A model generated the notes under the pieces. It worked only from the letters and a program-made list of their open reading frames with translations. It did not search any database and had not been told where the DNA came from. DNA of 64,000 bases from CAXBMB01 sp052078155 (GTDB lineage: Bacteria; Pseudomonadota; Alphaproteobacteria; Kiloniellales; DSM-21159): positions 20,170-84,169 of the forward strand of contig JBQJBP010000008.1 in NCBI GenBank assembly GCA_052078155.1. The letters are read 5' to 3'. The position numbers and the translations under genes are program-made. Of the stretch, positions 42,963 through 51,697 are shown piece by piece (position 1 is the first letter of the stretch; each line of letters opens with the position of its first letter).

Positions 42963-43832
42963 ATGACGCACAAAGAATCCAGCTCGCCCGCCACCCGGGA
43001 AACCTCCGGTGAGAAAAGCAGGGAGAAATCCAGGGACAAAACCAGGATCATCACCCGCGCCAATCTGGAGGCCTGGGATGAAGTGGCGCCCATCCACGCA
43101 GACCACAACCACGCCCAGCAGCTGGCAGATATGGCCGATCCCGGGCACTCCGCCCTGGACGAGATAGAGCGGGCCCGGCTGGCAGCTCTGGAGGTGGCGG
43201 GCAAAGATGTAGCCCAGATCTGCTGCAACAATGGCCGGGAACTGATCTATGTGAAACGGCTTGGGGCCGCCCGCTGTGTGGGCTTCGACGGCTCGGCCGC
43301 CTTCATCCAGCAGGCCCGGGAACTGGCCGCCGCGGCCCAGGCCGACTGTGACTATGTCTGCACCGATGTTTACGACATCGATCCGCAGTATCATGCTGCC
43401 TTTGACCTGCTGACCATCACCATCGGCGTGCTGTCCTGGATGCCGGACCTACCCGGCTTTTTCCGCGCCATTACCCCGCTGCTGCGGCCAGGGGGTGCGC
43501 TTTTCATCTACGAGCAGCACCCCATTGTGGAAATGGTCACGCCCGGCGGTCCGGACGATGCGGTGGAGTGGGAACTCTCCTACTTCAACACCGAACCTTA
43601 TGTGGAGTACGGCCTGGATTACTACGGAGAGCAGGAGTACGAGGCCAAGCCTGCCACCTCCTTCCAGCACAAAATGTCAGACATCATCATGGCCGGGATC
43701 CATACAGGGCTGTCGGTCGAGCAGTTTGAAGAACTGCCCGGTCACATCTCAAACACCTGGTACAACGTGGAAAAACAGGGCCCTGGTCTGCCCATGAGCT
43801 ACACCCTGACCTTCCGCAAGCCACAGAAGTGA
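42963..43832 (+). CDS. Class I SAM-dependent methyltransferase
   Basis: A 289-residue predicted methyltransferase. After a charged N-terminal tail of 28 residues, the Rossmann core has VAQICCNNGRELIYVKRLGA (motif I; Cys/Asn-rich rather than the common GxGxG, with Asn-Gly-Arg-Glu retained), CVGFDGSAAFIQQAREL (motif II Asp), and FDLLTITIGVLSWMPDL (motif IV/V). LLRPGGALFIYEQHP is the post-core motif. Similar proteins are annotated only as methyltransferases. It lies 89 bases after the GST gene and may share its transcript. The substrate is unknown. Confidence 0.87.
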   Translation: MTHKESSSPATRETSGEKSREKSRDKTRIITRANLEAWDEVAPIHADHNHAQQLADMADPGHSALDEIERARLAALEVAGKDVAQICCNNGRELIYVKRLGAARCVGFDGSAAFIQQARELAAAAQADCDYVCTDVYDIDPQYHAAFDLLTITIGVLSWMPDLPGFFRAITPLLRPGGALFIYEQHPIVEMVTPGGPDDAVEWELSYFNTEPYVEYGLDYYGEQEYEAKPATSFQHKMSDIIMAGIHTGLSVEQFEELPGHISNTWYNVEKQGPGLPMSYTLTFRKPQK

Positions 43833-43875
43833 GGACGGGCTGCTATCCAGAGACCGGCATACTGCCAGCGGATAT

Positions 43876-44376
43876 TCAGTTCAGTTGTCCCTGACTGTAC
43901 TGGGCAACCATCAGAATCTTCTGGCAGTTCCCCTCCTCCCCGACAAACGGCAGGATCAGACGGCGGGCCCTCAGGTATTCTTTTCTGAAGTTGTAAGCCG
44001 GACCGTCATAGTACTGGGGCACACATTGCTCGACGGCCACCTTGAACTGGCTGAGAGAGGGATTGTCCCCCGCCTGGATCTGGAACTCCGACAACCGCAT
44101 GCCTTTCATGGCAGCGCCGCGGACGGCCACGATCTCTTCGCCCACCAAACGGAACTCAAGATCCCCGTCCGGCAGGACCTCTGCCAAAATGATGTGGCTG
44201 GTAAAGGGCATGAAGTCCAGCGCATCGAGAGCCGTCGCCAAAGGCAGTTCCGACCCTCGGCACAGGGCCTGCCAGCGATCATAGACCTGCTGCAACAGCG
44301 CAATCTCCAGCACCGGTATATCCCAGTTCCGGCTGGCTGAATCGGCGGGACTTTTTTCGTCCTGCTTCTCGATCAC
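43876..44376 (-). CDS. PAS-domain protein (PAS_5-like)
   Basis: A 166-residue single-domain PAS protein of the alphaproteobacterial PAS_5 type. The region from LDFMPFTSHIILAEVLPDG to FRLVGEEIVAVRGAAMKGM contains the recognisable core, and RRLILPFVGEEG closes it. No output domain is fused. The start is decided by a strong Shine-Dalgarno, GGAGG, 7 bases before GTG at 44376; the frame is open to a TTG at 44451 without such a site. It converges with the methyltransferase gene. Role unknown, possibly a sensor partner acting in trans. Confidence 0.78.
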   Translation of the reverse strand: MIEKQDEKSPADSASRNWDIPVLEIALLQQVYDRWQALCRGSELPLATALDALDFMPFTSHIILAEVLPDGDLEFRLVGEEIVAVRGAAMKGMRLSEFQIQAGDNPSLSQFKVAVEQCVPQYYDGPAYNFRKEYLRARRLILPFVGEEGNCQKILMVAQYSQGQLN

Positions 44377-44451
44377 GCCCTTACCTCCCAACAAGCGGCA
44401 CACGAATGATTTTGCCTGGATAACAAGGCATTCTTTAATGGAGTCGGACAA

Positions 44452-44916
44452 GCCTGCTCGCCAGAGAAAGTCCCCCTTTCCCCTCTTTTCCTGCGAAGAG
44501 ACCAGATAAATTCCCCATAATATCTTTACATGGGTCTCTTTGATGCAGAATTCAATCCTAGAGCATGATCGGTTTCGTTAGACGTGCTTTGCGCTTGGGC
44601 CTAATCCGTGACTCATCCTCTAAAACACTGAAAAGAGTTTCACGCACCAAAGATACTCAGGGGGTGAGTGCCCTTAAATCGCGTTGTCTCTATGGCTGCA
44701 AAATCTGTCAGCAGAAGACACCAGACCTGCTTTGGCCGTCACAAAAGCCTTCCGTCACGCGTCAAAAAGAAGAACCCTGCCTTTTCACAGGAGCCAGGGA
44801 CGACTAAAAGGCCGACTCCATAGCCCCATTGTTCCCGGTTGCTTTGCGTCCCCCCTTCCCCTGGGGTCTTACCAGTAGGTTTTGTCGTGCAGTTTTGTTT
44901 TCTGTCAGATTCCAAA
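44452..44916. other. Intergenic region with repeat copy 5
   Basis: No gene supported in 465 bases. It contains repeat copy 5 (44559-44690). The sequence after the repeat leads into the nuclease gene and shows no clear boxes. Confidence 0.5.
44559..44690 (+). repeat. Dispersed MITE-like repeat, copy 5 (near full length)
   Basis: Head TAGAGCATGATCGGTTTCG, centre TTTGCGCTTGGGCCT, CCGTGACTCATCCTCTAAA, CACTGAAAAGAGTTTCACG and tail GGTGAGTGCCCTTAAATCG. It is colinear with copy 3. Confidence 0.85.
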
Positions 44917-45432
44917 ATGCGAGTGGCGTCTGTCACTCTTTGTCTGGGCCTGGGCTTCATGCTCGCTCTGTCACCTCTGGCAGCCAAGGCCGACGCACCA
45001 ACCGCCAGTCAGGAACTGGCCTCCTTGTCCCAGTCCACAGACACAAACGACCGCCAATGTTATCGCTGGCCTTTGCGACAGCGGGCCGGCAAATGGGCCT
45101 ATGACGGCGATACGGTCTACATTTCCATGCCCGGCCTGCCGGCCCCGTTGGCGGCCATGTCGGTCCGCCTGATTGGTCTGGACACGCCTGAGAAGGGCCG
45201 ACGCGCCAAATGTGAAGCCGAAAAGCTAAAAGCGGAAAAGGCCCGGCAATTCCTCGAGACCCATCTGCGGGAGGCTGAAACCTATGCCTTTTGCGCCCCC
45301 CGCTGGGGCAAATACGCAGGCCGTGTCCTGGCCGACCTGGAGGTGGATGGAAAGAGTGCCACCCGACTGCTGATTGATGCAGGCCTTGCCCGCCCCTACG
45401 ATGGTGGCAAACGACAGGGCTGGTGCGACTGA
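44917..45432 (+). CDS. Secreted thermonuclease-like (SNase) protein
   Basis: A 171-residue staphylococcal-nuclease-fold protein. The N-terminus is a signal peptide (hydrophobic LCLGLGFMLALSPLAAKA, cleavage near Ala-Lys-Ala), and the start at 44917 was chosen to give it. The nuclease part has YDGDTVYI, VRLIGLDTPE (catalytic Arg/Glu region), WGKYAGRVLADL (second Arg) and LIDAGLARPYDGGKRQGWC, all typical. It would cleave nucleic acids in the periplasm or outside the cell. It is monocistronic or shares a transcript with the small membrane protein 130 bases downstream. Confidence 0.86.
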   Translation: MRVASVTLCLGLGFMLALSPLAAKADAPTASQELASLSQSTDTNDRQCYRWPLRQRAGKWAYDGDTVYISMPGLPAPLAAMSVRLIGLDTPEKGRRAKCEAEKLKAEKARQFLETHLREAETYAFCAPRWGKYAGRVLADLEVDGKSATRLLIDAGLARPYDGGKRQGWCD

Positions 45433-45561
45433 GCAAGGCGGAAGTGATTACATCCGGCACACCTCACCACTGGCAGCTGCGGTCACTGACAGCAGCGTGG
45501 TTGCCAGCCGGAACCCGCGCCTGTTAGAAGGCCTGCAGGATCAGATCAACAGGCGGCCCTC

Positions 45562-45813
45562 ATGACATCGCAAAGCCCGGACCCCAAAGCAGAACCAAGC
45601 ACTGCATTAAACAGCGCCTTCCTGCGCTATGCCCTGCTGATGGCCGGGGTCTACGGCCTGACCTACCTGGCGCTGGATTTCTATTTCCGGACCGAAGAAC
45701 AGTACCAGTCTCTGCGCGCTGACCTGCCCTGGATCATCCTGGCGGTCTATCTGGTCTCTCTGGTTCGCCGTTACTTTTTTGGTCGGAAGCTGGCGCAGAA
45801 ATCCAAAGACTGA
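45562..45813 (+). CDS. Small membrane protein, uncharacterised
   Basis: An 83-residue protein with a polar N-terminus and probably two transmembrane helices: FLRYALLMAGVYGLTYLAL (about 20-38) and LPWIILAVYLVSLVRRYFF (about 55-73). The tail is basic (GRKLAQKSKD). I do not recognise the family. It follows the secreted nuclease gene on the same strand and converges with the lipoprotein gene. Confidence 0.6.
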   Translation: MTSQSPDPKAEPSTALNSAFLRYALLMAGVYGLTYLALDFYFRTEEQYQSLRADLPWIILAVYLVSLVRRYFFGRKLAQKSKD

Positions 45814-45831
45814 GGTCAGCGCCTCCTGCTT

Positions 45832-46266
45832 TCAGGAATCAAAGTGAATTTCATATTCAAAGCTGCCCGGCTGACAGGCAGTTGCCGGATGGCTCACACC
45901 TGACGACAGATTGGCAGGCTGGCTGATCTGCCAGCGATCCCCTGCCAGAGTCTGACAGTGAGCAGCGAAACGATAAGCGGCCAGCCAGGGGTGCACCTGA
46001 TCGACCAGAGCACTGGTCCGGTACTCCAGCCCAATGACCTGCTCTTTGTAATTTTCCGTCAGGGTCAACTGACCAATCAGTTGCCCCTCAAAGACCACGT
46101 CCCGCGTCTCGCTGACCGGCTTGGGCACACTGTTGCAGGCAGCCAGGAAGCAGGCGATGGTCACAGGAAGCACAGAACGGAGCAGGCCCGCCCGGCTTTC
46201 AATCCACCTTCCGCGGGAGCTGTCCTCTCCCCGTCTCAGCGGCTGAGTGGCAGTTTTTTGTGCCAT
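45832..46266 (-). CDS. Predicted lipoprotein, uncharacterised
   Basis: A 144-residue protein with a lipobox LAAC at the end of a hydrophobic stretch (SVLPVTIACFLAACNS), so it should be lipid-anchored after export. The 25 or so residues before the hydrophobic core are long and basic, so a later start is possible. The mature part, about 100 residues, has VVFEGQLIGQLTLTENYKEQ and three Cys residues including the lipid Cys. There is no recognisable domain. Confidence 0.65.
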   Translation of the reverse strand: MAQKTATQPLRRGEDSSRGRWIESRAGLLRSVLPVTIACFLAACNSVPKPVSETRDVVFEGQLIGQLTLTENYKEQVIGLEYRTSALVDQVHPWLAAYRFAAHCQTLAGDRWQISQPANLSSGVSHPATACQPGSFEYEIHFDS

Positions 46267-46764
46267 GATACCGATCCTTCAATAGCAGAACATATTCTGG
46301 CTTTTCACCTCAGTCAGAGTAACAGTAATTTTCATTTATTATCAGCATCTTAAACGTCGCTTTCGCGCTGATTTTGCCTCAAATCCCGGGTTGTTTCGTC
46401 TGCCAGACTATCTCTTGAAACAAACCCGCTTGATCGGGCGCGCGCAAAACGTCAGCGCGCTAAAGACACAATGCTCTGCGCTTTCAGTCAGGCAGATCAG
46501 GCTCCAACTTGTCCCGCCCAAGCGGGTCACGACCCGGCCCGAAAAGCCCCAACCCGTTAGCCCCAGCTAAACCGTGAATCATCCTTTATCCTTTTGAAGA
46601 GAGTTTCACGCGCTAAGCGTTATCACGTAGTGAGTCCACTTAAACCGATCTGACTCCAGCTCCGTCACAGGTGAAAGCCCGCGACACAGCCAGCCATCTA
46701 CGGCATAAAGAGACCTCTGGCCCTACACCTGCCGGGGCACCTGACGACTTCACATGACGGCTCC
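46267..46764. other. Intergenic region with repeat copy 6
   Basis: No gene supported in 498 bases. Repeat copy 6 lies at 46569-46656. An AT-rich part at 46310-46350 may hold the lipoprotein promoter. Confidence 0.5.
46569..46656 (+). repeat. Dispersed MITE-like repeat, copy 6 (partial)
   Basis: It starts AACCGTGAATCATCCT, has TGAAGAGAGTTTCACGCGC and ends GTAGTGAGTCCACTTAAACCG ATCTGACTCC (read in two parts). Its tail AAACCGATCTGACTC best shows the inverted relation to the head GAGCATGATCGGTTT of other copies. Confidence 0.75.
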
Positions 46765-47685
46765 ATGAGAATACTCGCGCTGATCCCCCACTTTTACGAT
46801 CCGGAACACGACAAGCGCTATGGCTCTTCCTTCATGGCTGAAGACAAGCGGATGGACGGGCTGCACAACTGTCTGCATCACTTGCTGGCCAACGTGGGCA
46901 AAAAGTCCGGTTATCTTGATTTTGTTCGGCGGCGCTGTCGCAGTAACGGGCCAGCCGGCCATCAGCTGGACGTGGCTCTGATCAGCCGAAAGGGCCAAAG
47001 CCTGACAGATCGTCAGGAAAACCTCCTGCCGCCGGGCGTGCGCTCTATCCACACGGATGCGCCCCCCAAACTTCTCGGTTTTGTCTGTCATCATCTGATG
47101 ACGGAACTGAAGGAGAATTATGACTGGTTCATCTACCTGGAAGATGACCTGATCATTCACGACTCAGAGTTTTTTGAGAAGCTGCGGTCCTTTGAGCAGG
47201 CCTACGGGGACAAGCATCTGCTGGTTCCCAACCGCTATGAATTCGGACGACGCAAACACACCGGAAAGATCTACATCGACGACCCGGATTTTGAAGACCG
47301 CCTCCATCCCCTGGAAAGCGATCCCCTCTACCTGGATCTGGAGGGGCGCAAACGGGCCTTCATGTCACCCATGAACACGCACGCTGGTTTGTTTGCGGTC
47401 AGCAAACGTCAGCTGGACAGACTGATCCCGTCCCCCTTCTTTGGCAGGCCCCGCGGAGAGGACAGGGTGTTGGAGCAAGCCGCGTCGGCCGCAGCCGCAG
47501 ACGTCTTCACCATTCTGAAGCCCAGCTACGAAGACATGGGGTTTCTGGAAGTTGAGCACTTTGGAGAAGGGTTTTCCTCGCGTTTCTTCAAAGAAGGGAC
47601 CCTTGGCCCGGGTCCCTATGAACTGCAGGGCAATGACGGGCAGGAGACAGCAGCCAAAGAGCCGTCCGAAACAGCGCCTCGCTAA
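46765..47685 (+). CDS. Glycosyltransferase-like protein
   Basis: A 306-residue protein with features of a GT-A glycosyltransferase. It begins MRILALIPHFYDPEHD and has a DxD-like YLEDDLIIHD near residue 125-134 where a metal and nucleotide-sugar would bind. Downstream are FMSPMNTHAGLFAVSK and PRGEDRVLEQAAS, which could carry the catalytic base. It has no membrane segment. The acceptor and sugar are unknown and no polysaccharide cluster surrounds it; repeat copies flank it at some distance on the left. Assignment rests on the fold-like pattern only. Confidence 0.6.
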   Translation: MRILALIPHFYDPEHDKRYGSSFMAEDKRMDGLHNCLHHLLANVGKKSGYLDFVRRRCRSNGPAGHQLDVALISRKGQSLTDRQENLLPPGVRSIHTDAPPKLLGFVCHHLMTELKENYDWFIYLEDDLIIHDSEFFEKLRSFEQAYGDKHLLVPNRYEFGRRKHTGKIYIDDPDFEDRLHPLESDPLYLDLEGRKRAFMSPMNTHAGLFAVSKRQLDRLIPSPFFGRPRGEDRVLEQAASAAAADVFTILKPSYEDMGFLEVEHFGEGFSSRFFKEGTLGPGPYELQGNDGQETAAKEPSETAPR

Positions 47686-47739
47686 AGTTATGTGGCTCTA
47701 GTTGGAATCACTTGGTGAGGGCACCCGTGTCATTCGCTG

Positions 47740-48741
47740 TTAGGACAAAGTGACCCCGGCGAAGCGCTGTGAGATGCGTGCCAGATGGTCAAAGGGGGAC
47801 TCTTCGCCAGCCAGAACAGGAACGGTAATCTGCTGGCATCCCCAGCTGCCAAAGCGGCTTTTCAGGCTTTCTTCCAGCCAGTGCTGTGCCTGGGCCAGCC
47901 GGCGGCGGGTCAGGCGATGGTGGTGCGGCAGCGCCGGGCTCCAGCTCTGCAGCCCCTCGTCAGGGCGGGCCTGGCCTTGCGGGTTTTCCTGCCCTTTCAA
48001 CCAGGCAAAGTGGCCTTCCAGTGCCGCGATCAGCTGCGCCATGCCGCTTTGACTGCTGGCCGAAACAGCCAGCGCCTGCACCTGCCACTCCCCGGGTGAA
48101 GGCGCCAGAGATAATGCCCCTTTAAGATCGCTCAGCGCCCGCTCGGCCACCTCTCCCATATCTGCCTTGGTAACCACGGCCAGATCGGGGATTTCAACAA
48201 TGCCTGCCTTCATGAACTGCAGCGAATCTCCGCTGCCCGGCTGAACACAAAAGAGGACACTGTCCGCCACCTGCGCCACATCGGCTTCAGACTGGCCAAC
48301 ACCCACGGTTTCAATCAAGACGATGTCATACAGGGCACGCATCAGCACCATGGCCCCAACTGTGATGTCAGCCAACCCGCCCAATCGGTCACGCGCCGCC
48401 ATGGAACGGATGAAAAGCTGCTCATCTTCCGGGTCACTCAGCAAACGCACCCGGTCTCCCAGCAGCGCCCCACCGGACCGTTGGGAAGAGGGGTCCACGG
48501 CAATGACGGCGACCGACCGACCGGCCTTTCGAAAACCGGCGATCAGGGCCCCGGTCAGCGTTGACTTGCCCACGCCTGGCGGTCCGGTAATGCCGATGAC
48601 CTGGCCACGGGGCGCTCTGTAGGCCGCCGCCATCAAGGCCAGAACCTCCTCGGATTCCGGCGCGGATTCTGCGCGGGCCAGGGCACGGGCCAGGGCGGCT
48701 TTTCCGCCGCTTTTCAAGCCATCAAACAGGTCTTGGGACAT
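47740..48741 (-). CDS. meaB: MeaB/ArgK-type GTPase (methylmalonyl-CoA mutase chaperone)
   Basis: A G3E-family GTPase that gates cobalamin delivery to, and protects, methylmalonyl-CoA mutase. The 333-residue protein has the P-loop GITGPPGVGKSTLTGALI (about 49-66), VIAVDPSSQRSGGALLGDRVR, and VVTKADM as the base-specificity motif. IETVGVGQSEADVAQVAD is the MeaB hallmark. The mutase genes are not in the window. It starts near 48741, with repeat copy 7 about 200 bases upstream. Confidence 0.94.
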   Translation of the reverse strand: MSQDLFDGLKSGGKAALARALARAESAPESEEVLALMAAAYRAPRGQVIGITGPPGVGKSTLTGALIAGFRKAGRSVAVIAVDPSSQRSGGALLGDRVRLLSDPEDEQLFIRSMAARDRLGGLADITVGAMVLMRALYDIVLIETVGVGQSEADVAQVADSVLFCVQPGSGDSLQFMKAGIVEIPDLAVVTKADMGEVAERALSDLKGALSLAPSPGEWQVQALAVSASSQSGMAQLIAALEGHFAWLKGQENPQGQARPDEGLQSWSPALPHHHRLTRRRLAQAQHWLEESLKSRFGSWGCQQITVPVLAGEESPFDHLARISQRFAGVTLS

Positions 48742-49140
48742 TACCGGTCAACTCGTCACTGCACAGCAGACTTTGCAAAGGTGCGCCAGAGTGACAGAGA
48801 GATTCCACAGCTGCAAGCCATGCTGTTCCGGCTCCTTCCGGCTTCTGAAAACAAGGCCCGTTCAAAGCAACAGCCCCTGTCCCGGGGGAGGCATCCGGAA
48901 CAGGGGCAGCCGGCCAGCAGAGCCCCATTGCATTCAGCGGAACAACTTGGGGGTGACGCTAAACGCATGAACCTCTTTTCAACAGGATAGAGGATAGGTC
49001 ACGGTTTCCTTTCACGCGCCTTGCGCGTCCCGTCAAACCGATCCTGCTGTAGAGCCGGGAAGTCAGATTGGGGGGATCCGACCTCTTGCTATCACCGGTC
49101 TGTCAGCACCCGGTCAGGCACTGACAGAACGACAAGCCGG
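48742..49140. other. Intergenic region with repeat copy 7
   Basis: No gene supported in 399 bases. It includes CTGTCCCGGG...GGAACAGG inverted sequence near 48878-48905 and repeat copy 7 (48952-49055). Confidence 0.5.
48952..49055 (-). repeat. Dispersed MITE-like repeat, copy 7
   Basis: On the minus strand: CTCTACAGCAGGATCGGTTT head, a centre with GCGCAAGGCGCGTGAAAGG, AAACCGTGACCTATCCTCT, TTGAAAAGAGGTTCATGCG. The tail is truncated at about GTTTAGCGTCAC. Confidence 0.75.
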
Positions 49141-49638
49141 TTAAAGGCCATTCACGTCGGCGACAGACAGATGCTCCATGCCTGGCCAGTTCTTGGCAGC
49201 TTTGGCCAGGAAGTCGGCTTTGTCCTTCTTGTAGGTCTCAAACACGGCGTCATTCAGAAAGACGTAGAGTTTTCCGTCCACAATGTCGGCAAAGCGCGGG
49301 CTGCCATCCAGTTTCTTGCCCAGGGCCACGCCCAGAGCGCAGAAACCGCCATACTGGGGCATGTACTTTTCAGGCGCGGCTTCGAACTGCTCCATCGCCT
49401 CTTCCGAAGCAAAGTAGTAGGCAACGCCATCGTTCACGGCGGTGTGCTTGGCCTGACCCGGGACAACACCTTTGCCATCAATCATGGCGACCAGATCATT
49501 GCCGCGGAAGGCGACGCCATGACCGTCAACGGTGGTCCCCTTGGAGACGTTGTACTCATCCACCGCAAAGGCAGCGGGGGCAGCAGAGAAAATGCCAACA
49601 AAGGCGGCGGCGGCAATCAGGGTACAGGTGGTTTTCAT
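49141..49638 (-). CDS. Exported YHS-domain protein
   Basis: A 165-residue protein with a clear signal peptide (MKTTCTLIAAAAFVGIFSAA, cleavage near AFA) and a YHS domain, a small fold often linked to metal binding or transport. Conserved segments are FRGNDLVAMIDGKGVV, YYFASEEAMEQFEAAPEKYM and QYGGFCALGVALGKKLD, with a lone Cys. The start was chosen for AAGGAAC upstream. Two hundred and forty-six bases upstream lies an exported isochorismatase-type hydrolase on the same strand, so both may be periplasmic parts of one response. Confidence 0.87.
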   Translation of the reverse strand: MKTTCTLIAAAAFVGIFSAAPAAFAVDEYNVSKGTTVDGHGVAFRGNDLVAMIDGKGVVPGQAKHTAVNDGVAYYFASEEAMEQFEAAPEKYMPQYGGFCALGVALGKKLDGSPRFADIVDGKLYVFLNDAVFETYKKDKADFLAKAAKNWPGMEHLSVADVNGL

Positions 49639-49884
49639 CTCTAAGTTCCTTATCAGCCTGCAGCTGCATGGAGCTGCAAAGGGAAATGTCATCACCAGAA
49701 AGAGAAATAAATCCTATGACCATCCTGTCTAAGGCAGCCATTTCTATCATCTGGTGAGGGGAGGATTTGAGGGAGACCGGACCGGCCTTGCCCCTGAATG
49801 AGGGGGAATGAGCAAGTCGATCCGGCCTCCCGGGGGGGCGCTGTTCGGCCTGCGGTCAGGCAGGGGACAGCGCATCCGCAGGGT

Positions 49885-50682
49885 TTAATTGGCAGCGGCG
49901 GTTTTCATCGCGGCCACAGCGGTTTCGGTATCGGTGACGTGGCTCGCGATCATGCGGAAGTTGGTCAGAGCTGCCTCATAGCCGTCATAGCCGGGCACCT
50001 GAGCGGCGGCAGTGGCGTCCGTTACCACCATCACTTCAAAACCTTCTTCCACCAAGGCCCGCATGTGCGATTCCGTGCAGAGGTTTGCGGACATGCCGCC
50101 AAGGATCACCTTGTCGATCCCCTGTTTGCGCATCTGCAGCACCAGGTCATTGCTTTCCGGACCAAAGACTTTGTGGGGGCTGGTCACGACGGTTGCGCCG
50201 TCATCGATGTACTTCTTGTACTGCTCCAGCCAGTCAGCGCCGGAGCCTTCAAAGTCTGTCGTATCCAGGGGCCCCTTGCGGTCAAACATGCCGATCTTGT
50301 GCATCAGGGCTTCCAGTGCCCCTTCAAACTTCCAGCCATGATCGTGGGGGTAGTAGTAGTGCGGGGAGACAAACACAGGCATGCCGCTGGCTTTGGCTGC
50401 CGCAAAGAGCTGGTCGATGTGCTCAACGGTGCCGTTGGCTTCAACATTTTTGCCAACAACGCCCCAGGAAACCCCTTCAGGGCTCAGAAAGTCATTCTGC
50501 GGATCCGTGATCACGAGGGCGGTACGGCCCTGCACAATTTCAAAGCCGGGATCAGGCAGTCCGCTGTCGTCAGCCCGCGCCACGCCTGCGACAGCAGACA
50601 CGGCCAGCATCGCAGTGGCCGCCAGGGTGATGGCTGCCAGGCGGATTTTGGTTTGAGAAGTCAGAATGGTTTTGGTCGTCAT
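49885..50682 (-). CDS. Exported cysteine hydrolase (isochorismatase family)
   Basis: A 265-residue protein with an N-terminal signal peptide (hydrophobic IRLAAITLAATAMLAVSAVA). The isochorismatase-like hydrolase domain has all triad residues: Asp in VITDPQNDFLSPEG, Lys in SPHKVFGPE and Cys in MSANLCTESHMRALVEEG. Export is unusual for this mostly cytoplasmic family. The substrate is unknown (amide or ester hydrolases are common). ATG at 50682 has GGAG 6 bases before. It is divergent from a TetR gene with an operator between them, so it is likely its target. Confidence 0.9.
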   Translation of the reverse strand: MTTKTILTSQTKIRLAAITLAATAMLAVSAVAGVARADDSGLPDPGFEIVQGRTALVITDPQNDFLSPEGVSWGVVGKNVEANGTVEHIDQLFAAAKASGMPVFVSPHYYYPHDHGWKFEGALEALMHKIGMFDRKGPLDTTDFEGSGADWLEQYKKYIDDGATVVTSPHKVFGPESNDLVLQMRKQGIDKVILGGMSANLCTESHMRALVEEGFEVMVVTDATAAAQVPGYDGYEAALTNFRMIASHVTDTETAVAAMKTAAAN

Positions 50683-50732
50683 GATGAACTCCATTTGAAA
50701 GAGCGCAGAGCGCAAAAAGAAAATGATTAAAG

Positions 50733-50782
50733 GTTACTGATCGGTACATCTTGTAAGAACAGTTTCTGTACCGATTAGTAAC
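50733..50782. promoter_or_regulatory. Inverted-repeat operator between isochorismatase and tetR genes
   Basis: GTTACTGATCGGTACA (50733-50748) and TGTACCGATTAGTAAC (50767-50782) are inverted with 15 of 16 matching positions. A third related half, TGTACCTATCAGTCAAC, lies at 50898-50914 just before the tetR start. These are probable binding sites of that TetR protein. Confidence 0.7.
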
Positions 50783-50926
50783 TCTTGTCAAGAATGAAAT
50801 CTCATAATCAACCACCGGTTTTATCGAACTATCGATCAACTCTTTGTTTTTTATGAAAAATAAAATTTGACATTTCGGACCACACATCGCTCAAATATGT
50901 ACCTATCAGTCAACTCAGGAGTGGAT

Positions 50927-51493
50927 ATGAGACCAACAAAGCGAGATGAACTGGTCCAGAAGGCGTTGAAAGCTTTTTATCGCGACGGATTCCAGGCGAC
51001 CGGAATGGACAAACTTGTCTGTGAGACCGGCATCTCGAAGACCACCATGTTCAAGCATTTCCGAACGAAGGAAGATCTGATCCTGGCTGTTCTGCGTCTG
51101 CGGGATGAGCATTTCCGCAACTGGCTCTACCGCCGTATTGAGGAACTGGCAGACACACCCAAAGACCAGCTGCTCGCGATGTTTGATGCCCTGGAGGAGT
51201 GGTTTGCTGAACCGGATTACAGAGGCTGCATGTTCATCAAGGCCTCATCCGAGTATCAGGACGCCGCCCATCCGATTCACAAACAATCAGCTGAGCACAA
51301 GCGCATACTGGAGCAGCACTTTACAGAGCTGGCTGAACAAGCAGGACTGACCAACCCGGCTATGCTCGCCCGTCAGCTTCTGCTGCTTAAGGAAGGCGCC
51401 ATCATCACCGCACATCTGGGTCATACTGAGCACCCCGCACGGGAGGCCAAGGCAGCTGCCGCTGAACTGATCAAACTGCACAGCAAAGCCTGA
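50927..51493 (+). CDS. TetR-family transcriptional regulator
   Basis: A 188-residue regulator. HTH: LVQKALKAFYRDGFQATGMD, then LVCETGISKTTMFKHFRTKE (about residues 9-51). ATG at 50927 follows AGGAGTGG; codons up to 50867 are in frame but run through a predicted -35 (TTGACA at about 50867). The C-terminal part resembles the YcdC/QacR-like group with YRGCMFIKASSEYQD, seen in regulators paired with alkyl or aromatic-compound enzymes. It is divergent from the exported isochorismatase-type gene and probably represses it and itself. Confidence 0.87.
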   Translation: MRPTKRDELVQKALKAFYRDGFQATGMDKLVCETGISKTTMFKHFRTKEDLILAVLRLRDEHFRNWLYRRIEELADTPKDQLLAMFDALEEWFAEPDYRGCMFIKASSEYQDAAHPIHKQSAEHKRILEQHFTELAEQAGLTNPAMLARQLLLLKEGAIITAHLGHTEHPAREAKAAAAELIKLHSKA

Positions 51494-51697
51494 GGTCGTC
51501 TATTTGGGCTGACGGCCGAAACACACAAGTCATTCCACCGCTTTGACGGAAGGGTCACTGTCTGGCTGAAAGCCCGCTGCACCAGCAGCTGAAGCAATCA
51601 CGTCGCGGCCAACTATTTGTGTTTTTTAGATCCAACTGTGCTCTTATAGCGTAGACAATTCAGTGTTGGTTTTTGAGCCAGAAAGCAGCTGATCCGA

